From the IMG/VR virus record IMGVR_UViG_3300042898_002363, positions 1 to 33,920 of that record: a DNA stretch of 33,920 bases; one strand, given 5' to 3'. Within the stretch, counting starts at the first letter, position 1. Each line of letters opens with the position of its first letter. The notes below the pieces were generated by a model that was not told the DNA's origin, did no database searches, and worked only from the letters and a program-made list of their open reading frames with translations. Position numbers and translations under genes: made by a program. Positions 26,578 through 33,397 of the stretch are shown here, one piece after another. The stretch is from a virus.

Positions 26578-27282
26578 TTATGCTTTGTAGCTTGTTATCA
26601 AAACTTTATAATTTGTTAAGTGCGCAGCCTGAGGGGTTACTGTTAACGTAACATTTCCAGGGCCGCCACCACCTTCATAATTAACCTTAAAATCACCCAC
26701 ACCCGGACTAGTTATGGGTGCATCAATTGTTCCGTATTCAAAATATCCAACATCATTTCCTAATACACTTGCAATTAGTTTACTAGTTTGTCTAGTGTTT
26801 GCGATAGTATCAGTAGCAATGATAGTATAATCCATTGAAATTACTGATGACGCAGGAATTCGATGTAGTACTTGATCTGACACTGTACTATTAGTAGTAG
26901 CAATGAAAGATGATATTGTGTAGAATTGATTGTTGCCCAATCCCAATGAGAAATTGTTTGCTGTTAAATTTTCTTCAACAGTGACTGACTTGGTAACAGA
27001 GTTGTATGTAAAACTGTTAGCAGTATCTACTATCCCTGCATTATTGTATAGTATTGATTGATCGGGTCCGCTAATACTAATATTTGCAGTAATATTACCT
27101 TCAACGTTTCCATAAAAATTAGTAGCCGTAATAGATCCGGATACTGCAATATTTCCACCAACTGCAATGTTGCCGGAAATAGTAGCCTTAGGAGCTGTGA
27201 TATTTCCGTTGGTATCTATAATGTTTATCGGAGGTATACCTACTGTGTACCCACCTACTGAATTGAATGCATCTGCTGCCAT
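26578..27282 (-). CDS. Short fibre-like protein, minimal version of 23545-26565
   Basis: First gene of the appendage block. The 234-residue product starts MAADAFNSVGGYTVGIPPIN, so it carries the FNSVGG tag of the next two genes. Residues 30-115 are a short shaft (ISGNIAVGGNIAVSGSITAT, QSILYNNAGIVDTANSFTYN). Residues 119-234 form the shared C-terminal domain (SMDYTIIATDTIANTRQTSK, SVLGNDVGYFEYGTID, VTLTVTPQAA, ending ITSYKA). It is therefore the N-tag plus C-domain with almost no shaft. GGGA lies shortly before the ATG, and a GATAAATA element about 29 nt upstream. It may be a baseplate- or tail-associated short fibre. Confidence 0.8.
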   Translation of the reverse strand: MAADAFNSVGGYTVGIPPINIIDTNGNITAPKATISGNIAVGGNIAVSGSITATNFYGNVEGNITANISISGPDQSILYNNAGIVDTANSFTYNSVTKSVTVEENLTANNFSLGLGNNQFYTISSFIATTNSTVSDQVLHRIPASSVISMDYTIIATDTIANTRQTSKLIASVLGNDVGYFEYGTIDAPITSPGVGDFKVNYEGGGGPGNVTLTVTPQAAHLTNYKVLITSYKA

Positions 27283-27310
27283 TTATGGTCCCAAATATTA
27301 TTTTATATCT

Positions 27311-27318
27311 TATTTATC
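27311..27318 (-). promoter_or_regulatory. Late-promoter-like element GATAAATA before the fibre block
   Basis: Exact GATAAATA on the minus strand in the 151-nt gap between the gp23 gene and the first fibre gene, downstream of the gp23 terminator and 29 nt before the ATG at 27282. A promoter is expected here because the terminator would stop transcription from upstream. This is the best-supported promoter call in the window. Confidence 0.65.
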
Positions 27319-27350
27319 ATTTTTCAATGATATGTGTTTGAGTAGCCAAC

Positions 27351-27375
27351 AAAAAAGAGCACCGAAGTGCTCTTT
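27351..27375 (-). terminator. Intrinsic terminator after gp23, UUCG tetraloop
   Basis: On the minus strand AAAGAGCAC-TTCG-GTGCTCTTT is a perfect 9-bp stem whose loop closes as C(UUCG)G, followed by a run of six T in all. It lies about 58 nt after the gp23 stop. UUCG hairpins are characteristic of T4 messages. The core stem GAGCAC/GTGCTC is the same as in the terminator at 31329-31358. Confidence 0.85.
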
Positions 27376-27390
27376 GATTCCTTCCCGTAA

Positions 27391-27408
27391 CACAGACCGT
27401 AGTCTGTG
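27391..27408 (-). other. Second UNCG-tetraloop hairpin in the gp23 3' region
   Basis: On the minus strand CACAGAC-TACG-GTCTGTG forms a perfect 7-bp stem with a C(UACG)G loop, a member of the very stable UNCG family. It lies between the gp23 stop codon and the terminator and has no T-tract. A role as an exonuclease block protecting the gp23 message is plausible. Confidence 0.65.
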
Positions 27409-27433
27409 CTCCCGAACAAGAAGATGTTTGTGC

Positions 27434-28630
27434 TTACTTGAATGTCAAGTTAGCAACATCGATTTCGCCTAGATAGTCGGCTGCATTACCGAAAGATGAT
27501 GCAGTGTTTGTCAATTCAACATAACCATAACGAGTCATGAAAGACACGACTGGTTCGAATGTTGATGGATCTAGAACAACGCCAGAAGACATCAATGGGA
27601 TGTATGGGCAATAGAATGCTGCCGCATCAGTCTCTGATGTACCTTTGTAACCAACTAGAACAGCTTGGCTGTCAGATGCATATGTGTTAACGAAAACACG
27701 CATTGCACCGTTCAATGTACCAACGAACTTAGTGTTAGTTGGAGCTTCGAATGTACCTTCTGTTGTACGAGCAAATGCTGATGTAGTTGCAGATTGCAAT
27801 ACAGTCAACACAGCTGGAGATACAACTGCCCAGTTACCAGCGCCACGACGAGTGCGTTGAGCAATCTTGTTAGCAACACGATTGATTAGAACTGCCAATG
27901 CGGCGTGCTCGTCACCAACGAATGTAGCTGTACCAGATACGGCAGCTTGGTCGAATGTTTCTTCCAATGTAGCTAATGTGCTCAATGACAATAGAATCTC
28001 TTGGTCGATCTCAGCAGTAATTTCTTGTGCTAGAGCGGCCATGATTTCTGCTTCAACGTCAATACCATGTTGGCTTTGAGCGTCTTGGGCAGCTTCGAAT
28101 GTCCAGCGAGCTTGTAACTTACGTGACTTAGCTTCAACAGCTTGACGCAAGATTTGTACAGAAATTTGCTTACCGCCATTACCTTCTAGAGCGGCAGTGT
28201 TATTGCCAGTATAGATGTTTGATGAACCAGATGCATTTGTCTGTGTTGAGTAAGCCTGAGCAATTTTGAACGGGCTTAGAGCTTCTTCACCTGCTGTTAC
28301 GCTTGTACCGGCTGGGCTGTTGTCTGTTAAAGACTGAGCATAGCGTACACGTAGAGTGTGAATTTGACCAACTGGGCCAGTCATTGGCTGAACGCCAACC
28401 AACTCATTAGCGATAACGGTTGGCATGACACGACGGATAACTGGAAGAATCACACGGTTTAGTGTAGCGATATTGCCAGATGTAGTTGTGCCAGCTGATG
28501 ACTCAGATAGTAACGATTTTTTTGTGTTTTCTAAGATAACACTCATTGTTGAGCGGCGAGTACCTTTTAGACCTTCAAGTAGGGCTTCTTTGGTCTCGTC
28601 CCAACGGCCTTCTAATAGAACTTGTGACAT
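27434..28630 (-). CDS. 23: Major capsid protein gp23-like
   Basis: Forms the hexameric capsomers of the T4-type head. The 398-residue product has the family hallmarks: NIATLNRVILPVIRRVMP (53-70), GVQPMTGPVGQIHTLRVRY (79-97), IDVEAEIMAALAQEITAEID in the middle and FMTRYGYVEL near the end. TAGGAG lies before the ATG. It is shorter than T4 gp23 (521 aa), as in distant T4 relatives, mainly through loss of peripheral regions. The N-terminal ~43 residues are helical and charged and end in LSE; gp21 proteases cut after (I/L)-x-Glu, so Glu43 is a candidate maturation site. It follows gp21 and gp22 in the usual T4 order and is followed by a strong terminator. No gp24 vertex paralogue follows. Confidence 0.95.
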   Translation of the reverse strand: MSQVLLEGRWDETKEALLEGLKGTRRSTMSVILENTKKSLLSESSAGTTTSGNIATLNRVILPVIRRVMPTVIANELVGVQPMTGPVGQIHTLRVRYAQSLTDNSPAGTSVTAGEEALSPFKIAQAYSTQTNASGSSNIYTGNNTAALEGNGGKQISVQILRQAVEAKSRKLQARWTFEAAQDAQSQHGIDVEAEIMAALAQEITAEIDQEILLSLSTLATLEETFDQAAVSGTATFVGDEHAALAVLINRVANKIAQRTRRGAGNWAVVSPAVLTVLQSATTSAFARTTEGTFEAPTNTKFVGTLNGAMRVFVNTYASDSQAVLVGYKGTSETDAAAFYCPYIPLMSSGVVLDPSTFEPVVSFMTRYGYVELTNTASSFGNAADYLGEIDVANLTFK

Positions 28631-28659
28631 TTTATATTTCTCCTAAATTATGTCGATTT

Positions 28660-29760
28660 TTAAAGCCCTGCCAAGCGTCTTAGGTCAATCACGTTATCAC
28701 GTGGTTGGTCTTCAACTTGTGTCATGGCAGATTTATCACCAGTAACTGCTTTTACACCTTCTGAAATCATAGACTTTTTAGATTCTACTTTTTCATTGAT
28801 GTTATTCAATACGGCTGGTAAATACTTATCGAAAGCTGTTTGCAAACGGGTTGTTTGTACGCTTTCTAGTAAATCCTTCATTATAGTTGCTTTTTCCTCA
28901 TTTAGAGTAGATAGCAATTCATTCATTGTCGTTTGACGGACATTGGATTCTTTAATGATACGAATTTCACGTTCCTTGTTTTCAACTAATTGCTTTGCGG
29001 CTTTCATTGTAGTAATGGATTCAGCTAATTGCTGATCTTTTGCTTGTAGTTGTTTGAACAACTTACGTGTCTCAGCTTTTTCCTGTAAATAGGTAGTGCT
29101 GAATTCACTTGCATAAGATTCAAAGATTTTACGACCAAAATCGTTTTCACGAGCAGTCTTAATATCTTCTTTCAATTGGCCTAGTTCACCCTTTAGATGT
29201 TTAGTAACAGATTCGTTCATTCTCTTAGCAGATTCGGTCACGAAACGTGACTTCAATGCTTCAAGTTGTTTACGACCTTCAGCAACTAACTTAACCTTTG
29301 CTTCAACCACAGCTTGTTTGTCTTGTGTGAATTCTTTAATTTCACGTGAAAGAGCACGAACAACGAATTGCTCTAGCTTCTCTTGACTTTCTTTCTGGAT
29401 TTTACGCTCATTGCGTAGTTCTTTAATTTCTTCGGATAGTTTAGTAACCATGAAATTATTGAACTTGGCTGCATTTTCGTGTAGCTTACGCTTTGCGTTA
29501 ACGCGGTCTTCGTTCATTGCTTGTCTTTCAATCTGAAATTCGGAAATTTCTTCTGACAGACCTTCTGTAACCATATTATCTAGGGCTTCTACCATTACGT
29601 TTTTATCATGTTCATAACGTTGTGCGAATTCTTCACGCAATTCTGCACGTACTTGCTCTTTGGCTTCATTCAACTTAGATTCCCATGCTTCATTCAAAGC
29701 AGTAGAAGTTTCTTCGCTGATAAGTCCACTTTCAAGTAATGGTTTGATAGCATCTAACAT
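28660..29760 (-). CDS. 22: Prohead scaffold (core) protein gp22-like
   Basis: Main internal scaffold of the prohead, removed by gp21 during maturation. The 366-residue product is almost wholly charged helix. It has the segment KHLKGELGQLKEDIKTAREN followed by NDFGRKIFESYASEFSTTYL (about 200-230), which I recognise from pelagic T4-like gp22. It is longer than T4 gp22 (269 aa). The extra length lies in three related blocks, about residues 60-99, 100-128 and 129-158, each with an LS(E/R)EI.E(F/L) core. The C-terminus (FDKYLPAVLNNINEK, ISEGVKAVTG) fits the family. AAGGGGATT lies before the ATG; the gap to gp21 is 12 nt. It is expected to interact with gp23, gp20 and the acidic core protein. Confidence 0.92.
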   Translation of the reverse strand: MLDAIKPLLESGLISEETSTALNEAWESKLNEAKEQVRAELREEFAQRYEHDKNVMVEALDNMVTEGLSEEISEFQIERQAMNEDRVNAKRKLHENAAKFNNFMVTKLSEEIKELRNERKIQKESQEKLEQFVVRALSREIKEFTQDKQAVVEAKVKLVAEGRKQLEALKSRFVTESAKRMNESVTKHLKGELGQLKEDIKTARENDFGRKIFESYASEFSTTYLQEKAETRKLFKQLQAKDQQLAESITTMKAAKQLVENKEREIRIIKESNVRQTTMNELLSTLNEEKATIMKDLLESVQTTRLQTAFDKYLPAVLNNINEKVESKKSMISEGVKAVTGDKSAMTQVEDQPRDNVIDLRRLAGL

Positions 29761-29772
29761 GCTTAATCCCCT

Positions 29773-30408
29773 TTATTTAATTTTGAGATCACTGATGAGG
29801 CGCATTACTTCCTCTTTCAAGTATCTCTGTACTTTTGCGTTACTTTGCGCATCTTTTGCAATCTCAAGCGTTTTATGACCATTTTTCATGTTCATCATAC
29901 CTTCGTATATCGCTTTAGGATAAGCATTAGGTGCACTCGGTTGTGCAACGATATCCACAGTGACAATTTCAAAGTCACTGACATGGCCACTAGCATCGTT
30001 AACGTTACCGCTACCTCTGCTACTTACGCCTAGTTTGACACCACTCTGCAACATGGTAGAAACTAGTTCTCCCATTGGAGTTGGTAAAATCTTTAACTTC
30101 CCGAATCCATTTGCACCATCCATCCACATTTGAGTAATCATATGTGAAACACGATCCAAATTGATTTTTAAATCATCTGGGTGATCTACTTCACCCAATA
30201 CAGAATATCCACTCTGAACTTGTTCATTTAGAGCATTAACAGCAGACTCAATCTCAGAAACGGGATACACACGCTCATTAGCGTTGCGTACCCCACCCTG
30301 AATGAATATCCCCTTCATATAAAGGGACTTCTTGTTACCTTCACCTTCACTCAAGACCTCCATACTGGCACGGTCAAAAGTTAAGTGCTCTTTAAGATAC
30401 AAAGCCAT
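29773..30408 (-). CDS. 21: Prohead core protease gp21-like
   Basis: Serine protease that processes the prohead proteins (gp23, gp22, core proteins and portal partners) before DNA packaging. The 211-residue product matches the length of T4 gp21 (212 aa). It has the family layout: YMKGIFIQGGVRNANERVYP (30-49), GEVDHP with His76, LGVSSRG with Ser129/Ser130 and FEIVTVDIVAQPSAPNAYP (147-164) with a conserved Asp152. This is the peptidase S77 pattern, with His and Ser as the likely catalytic residues. It lies 14 nt after the acidic core gene and 12 nt before the scaffold gene, the T4 order. The ribosome binding site is weak (AAGGAT rather far from the ATG), suggesting coupling to the gene before. 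Confidence 0.95.
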   Translation of the reverse strand: MALYLKEHLTFDRASMEVLSEGEGNKKSLYMKGIFIQGGVRNANERVYPVSEIESAVNALNEQVQSGYSVLGEVDHPDDLKINLDRVSHMITQMWMDGANGFGKLKILPTPMGELVSTMLQSGVKLGVSSRGSGNVNDASGHVSDFEIVTVDIVAQPSAPNAYPKAIYEGMMNMKNGHKTLEIAKDAQSNAKVQRYLKEEVMRLISDLKIK

Positions 30409-30422
30409 TATCTTAGGTATCC

Positions 30423-31274
30423 TTACTTCTTAACAATCTTCTTGACTGTCTTTCTTGACTCACCGACGATAGACTTACTGTTCTGTCCATCATCACCTTT
30501 TGCTGGCTTAGGAGCGGCTTCACCTTTTTCAGAGAAGTTACCTTTGCCTGGAGCATTTTTGTAATTGCCAGGAATGTCTTTAACTGCTGGGTTTAACAAG
30601 CCACCTTGTGTACCACCCTTGCCACCATCGCCGCCACCTAAGTGATTAGCTTTAGCGCCATTTGACGGAATCTTTGGTCCATTACTAGTTACGCTCTTAG
30701 TGTTAACACCGTTATCACCGTGAGTTACTGAAACTTTTTGCAATTGAACTGCTTCCATCATTTCATCTGACATTTCTTCGTCTGGAGCACCCATGTCATC
30801 ACCGCCCATGTCATCTCCGCCCATGTCATCTCCACCTTCCGAACCCATCATTTCTTCGAATTCAGCCATTAGTTCGTCTAGTTTGTCTTCTAGTTCAACT
30901 ACGCGGTCTTCTAAACCACCTTCTGGCTCTTCGCCTTCTTCACCGTCATCCATATCGATGTCAGCAAATTCGTCTTCTTCTTCGGTCATGCCTTCTTCTT
31001 CATATGCGATTTCGTCCATCAATCCACCTACTTCATCTTGACCTTCGCCCATGTCGTCAAAACCTTCTTCAAGTTCTTCGTCAGCACCTTCTTCAAGTTC
31101 TTCTTCACCTTCTTCAAGTTCTTCGTCTTGGGCTTCGTCTAATTCTTCGTCCATCATTGACTCATAGATTTCGCGGCTTTTTTCAACTACGATATCATGG
31201 AATAATGCACGTGCTTGTTCTTCGTTCTCATTGATAATTAAATCGATAAGTTTTTCAAATTTTTTGTTGTCCAT
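30423..31274 (-). CDS. Acidic prohead core protein, gp67/gp68-like
   Basis: A 283-residue highly acidic protein between portal and protease, where T4 has the core genes 67 and 68. Residues 1-42 (KFEKLIDLIINENEEQARAL, FHDIVVEKSREIYESMM) match the helical start of T4 gp67 in pattern. Residues 43-130 are dominated by Glu and Asp (EELEEG repeats, DMDDGEEGEEPEGG), then comes a short coiled coil (RVVELEDKLDELMAEFEEMM), a GGDDM triplicate, and a basic Gly/Lys-rich C-terminal third ending RKTVKKIVKK. It is far longer than T4 gp67 (80 aa), as is usual in marine relatives. A role in the scaffold core, with cleavage by gp21, is inferred from position and composition. TAGGAG lies before the start. Confidence 0.8.
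   Translation of the reverse strand: MDNKKFEKLIDLIINENEEQARALFHDIVVEKSREIYESMMDEELDEAQDEELEEGEEELEEGADEELEEGFDDMGEGQDEVGGLMDEIAYEEEGMTEEEDEFADIDMDDGEEGEEPEGGLEDRVVELEDKLDELMAEFEEMMGSEGGDDMGGDDMGGDDMGAPDEEMSDEMMEAVQLQKVSVTHGDNGVNTKSVTSNGPKIPSNGAKANHLGGGDGGKGGTQGGLLNPAVKDIPGNYKNAPGKGNFSEKGEAAPKPAKGDDGQNSKSIVGESRKTVKKIVKK
30791..30835 (-). repeat. Three tandem 15-nt repeats (GGDDM)
   Basis: Three nearly identical 15-nt units in the acidic core gene, encoding GGDDM three times. The copies differ by a single base each, consistent with recent slippage. The number of units is likely variable between related phages. Confidence 0.8.
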
Positions 31275-31311
31275 CGTTTTTCTCCTATAAGATAAATGGC
31301 TTTGTAATAAT

Positions 31312-31319
31312 TACTTAGT
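31312..31319 (-). promoter_or_regulatory. Weak late-promoter candidate ACTAAGTA
   Basis: One mismatch from the ACTAAATA element at 3570-3577. It lies between the terminator at 31329-31358 and the acidic core gene, where a promoter for the 67-21-22-23 group is expected. No better match is present in this 103-nt gap, so the call rests mainly on position. Confidence 0.3.
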
Positions 31320-31328
31320 GCATAGCAC

Positions 31329-31358
31329 AAAAAAGAGCACATTAAGTGCTCATTTTTT
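31329..31358 (-). terminator. Intrinsic terminator after the gp20 group
   Basis: On the minus strand GAGCAC-TTAAT-GTGCTC is a perfect 6-bp stem followed by six T, and preceded by six A. The A and T tracts could extend the stem and let it work in both directions. It lies 19 nt beyond the stop of the 75-residue gene. The stem is identical to the core of the gp23 terminator. Confidence 0.85.
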
Positions 31359-31377
31359 GCGTTTTTAGTACTAATAG

Positions 31378-31605
31378 TTATAATGTTGGCTGACCTTCTG
31401 CAGGGGCCGGCGTATATTGCTTACGAATCTTTTTTAAATTCTGAACACGTTCATAGTTTCGAACGTCATTCATCTTGCGCAATTTGCGAATTTGTTTTAA
31501 TGTTAATTTGGTTTTACGGGCTTGCTGCCACTTTGGTTTGCTGTTGTCTTGCTCAACATCTTGATAATTTTGCTTAGGAGCATCGTACATTTCAAATAAT
31601 CTCAT
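31378..31605 (-). CDS. Small basic protein between portal and core genes
   Basis: I place the start at the ATG at 31605 (MRLFEMYDAPKQNYQDVEQD, 75 residues). An in-frame TTG at 31620 would add five residues but lies inside the GATAAATA element. The second half is strongly basic and helical (KLTLKQIRKLRKMNDVRNYE, RVQNLKKIRKQY), ending APAEGQPTL. T4 has the small gene 67 at this place, but this protein is basic rather than acidic and I see no clear similarity, so it should not be called gp67. It ends just before an intrinsic terminator, in the same transcript as gp20. It might bind nucleic acid or the acidic core protein; both are guesses. No Shine-Dalgarno is visible. Confidence 0.75.
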   Translation of the reverse strand: MRLFEMYDAPKQNYQDVEQDNSKPKWQQARKTKLTLKQIRKLRKMNDVRNYERVQNLKKIRKQYTPAPAEGQPTL

Positions 31606-31610
31606 AGTAT

Positions 31611-31618
31611 TATTTATC
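31611..31618 (-). promoter_or_regulatory. Late-promoter-like element GATAAATA abutting a start codon
   Basis: GATAAATA followed by ATACT and the ATG at 31605. If it acts as a T4-type late -10 element, transcription would begin at or within a base or two of the start codon. The upstream sequence gives no ribosome binding site, as at the portal gene. Confidence 0.5.
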
Positions 31619-31623
31619 AATTA

Positions 31624-33390
31624 TTATACGGGTGGGGCTGTTGCGCCACCCAAGCTCGCCGGCGCTGCCACAGCCGGCGACATTTCACCGGGCATTTGTT
31701 CAGGTGCAATTTCGTCACCCTCTTCCGGAGTGTTCTCAATAGTTTCAGTGTCAGATTCCAAATCACCTGAACTGATACCAATACTTCGTAAATCACTACT
31801 TGATGCTTCACTATCTTCTGGTTCTTCACGTTCTTCAAACCATAGACGTTGATTTTCTTCAATTTCTTCTTCAGTTAATCCTAAGAAGCGAGTCATAGCA
31901 AAACGCTTACTAATATAAGGGAATGCTTCCATAGATTGGAATACTGTTACACGTGCTGAATCTAATTCACTCTGACGATAAGCGGCAAAGTTTTGTGGTG
32001 CATTGAACTTAATATCAAACAATGAACTGTCAATGTTTAATCCTCTCCAACGCATAAACAACTTAAATTCTTCATTTAGTTTTTGGCTAATGTATTTTTG
32101 TAGTCGTTCGCAATATTGATTGAAACGGAATTCTTGAATCATTGCTGTACCAACACGTCCATCACTTAATGGGGTCGGGCTGTCTTCTGGGCCTTGTGGC
32201 AAATAGCTACTTGGTACTCGCAATCCACGAGCTAACCTATTGTTGAAGTAGCGCAAATCATCAATCTGTCCTAAGTTATCACCACCGGGTAATGTAGTTA
32301 CATCAGAGCCACGACCATCAGCAGTAACTGGGAAGAAATAATCTTCGTTAATACTTAATGGGTTGTATGTAGCATCCATTGTCGCTTGTCCACCTTGAAT
32401 AGATGGAATTCTACGTTGGTGAATTTCATTTTTAATACGGTCAACGAATGCCATAGCCATGTGACTTGGCATGTTACCAACGTCAATCTTAAACACTCTA
32501 CGCTCAGGTGCTCGTTGTATGCGATAAATTAAAATCGCATCTTCTAATAATTCTTTTTGCTTGTATACTTTGAAAATGTTCTCTAAGATACTTTGTCCAA
32601 AAGGCCAATAACGATCTAGGCCTTCTGTCAAACTCAAGTGTACAACATGTTTAGCATCGATTGCTGATTCATTCATGTTCAATGTGAATCTACTACCACT
32701 GTTACCAGCACTACCTGCACTATTTGGAACACTATAAGCAGTTGCCGCATTGTAGCCACCAGACCCAGATTGTGTCATAAAGTCTGTTGTGGTCTTTTCA
32801 GCAATACTTAGATTCTGTAAGTTAATGTTAATGTCTTTGATAACATACTGCTCAGGCTTTTTACCTTCACTTTCGTTAACAATAACCTTAACTAGTTTGG
32901 TCATGTCAACCCAGTATAGTTTAAAGTTTTCGGGGTCACGTACAAAAATCTGATCCCCATATTTGATACTGTTACGGAAGATTTTAAATGTACGTGTATC
33001 AAATTCGTTGAGTTTACACCATTGTTGTAACTGTTTTTTAATGATTTCTACTTCGTGCGGAGTAGGATCTTCACTGAATTCAATCTCAAATGGTGTGCCA
33101 TTTTGCTCATTTTTCTGTGTACTGAACTCAGCAATAATGTCTAAACATGCGTTAATTTCAGCATCTACGTCCATCATTTCATATTGATTATATCGTTCAA
33201 TACGGTTTGGATGCCCAGTATAGACTTCTGGTAAACGACTTTGATAGTTTTTGTAACCAAAATCATTGTTATTATAGTTGCCTGACGCAGTTACTTCACT
33301 ATTCCAGGCGCCTCGGTTGCTATTAGCCCCTGAAATGGGACTGACTGTACCTGTTACATTAGGTGCTTGGAAACGTTTTTTGTATGCCAT
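31624..33390 (-). CDS. 20: Portal vertex protein gp20-like
   Basis: Twelve copies of this protein form the DNA entry vertex of T4-type heads, nucleate prohead assembly and dock the terminase and neck. The 588-residue product shows the family blocks: MMDVDAEINACLDIIAEF (72-89), TFKIFRNSIKYGDQIFVRD (134-152), YRIQRAPERRVFKIDVGNMP (289-308), TADGRGSDVTTLPGGDNLGQ (356-375) and LARGLRVPSSYLP (386-398). It is longer than T4 gp20 (524 aa), with a Ser/Gly/Asn-rich insert near 205-235 and an acidic C-terminal tail (EEREEPEDSEASSSD, then GDEIAPEQMPGEMS). The start lies 17 nt after the previous stop, with no Shine-Dalgarno but with GATAAATA directly upstream. Confidence 0.95.
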   Translation of the reverse strand: MAYKKRFQAPNVTGTVSPISGANSNRGAWNSEVTASGNYNNNDFGYKNYQSRLPEVYTGHPNRIERYNQYEMMDVDAEINACLDIIAEFSTQKNEQNGTPFEIEFSEDPTPHEVEIIKKQLQQWCKLNEFDTRTFKIFRNSIKYGDQIFVRDPENFKLYWVDMTKLVKVIVNESEGKKPEQYVIKDININLQNLSIAEKTTTDFMTQSGSGGYNAATAYSVPNSAGSAGNSGSRFTLNMNESAIDAKHVVHLSLTEGLDRYWPFGQSILENIFKVYKQKELLEDAILIYRIQRAPERRVFKIDVGNMPSHMAMAFVDRIKNEIHQRRIPSIQGGQATMDATYNPLSINEDYFFPVTADGRGSDVTTLPGGDNLGQIDDLRYFNNRLARGLRVPSSYLPQGPEDSPTPLSDGRVGTAMIQEFRFNQYCERLQKYISQKLNEEFKLFMRWRGLNIDSSLFDIKFNAPQNFAAYRQSELDSARVTVFQSMEAFPYISKRFAMTRFLGLTEEEIEENQRLWFEEREEPEDSEASSSDLRSIGISSGDLESDTETIENTPEEGDEIAPEQMPGEMSPAVAAPASLGGATAPPV

Positions 33391-33397
33391 AGTACTA

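Noticed and set aside
20017-27282. Diversity-generating retroelement target in the fibre tips
   Set aside because: No reverse transcriptase, template repeat or C-type-lectin variable region was seen in the window. The repeats present are coding modules, not a variable/template pair.
31606-31620. TTG start at 31620 for the small basic protein
   Set aside because: It overlaps the GATAAATA element and adds only five residues. The ATG at 31605 is the simpler choice, though neither has a Shine-Dalgarno sequence.
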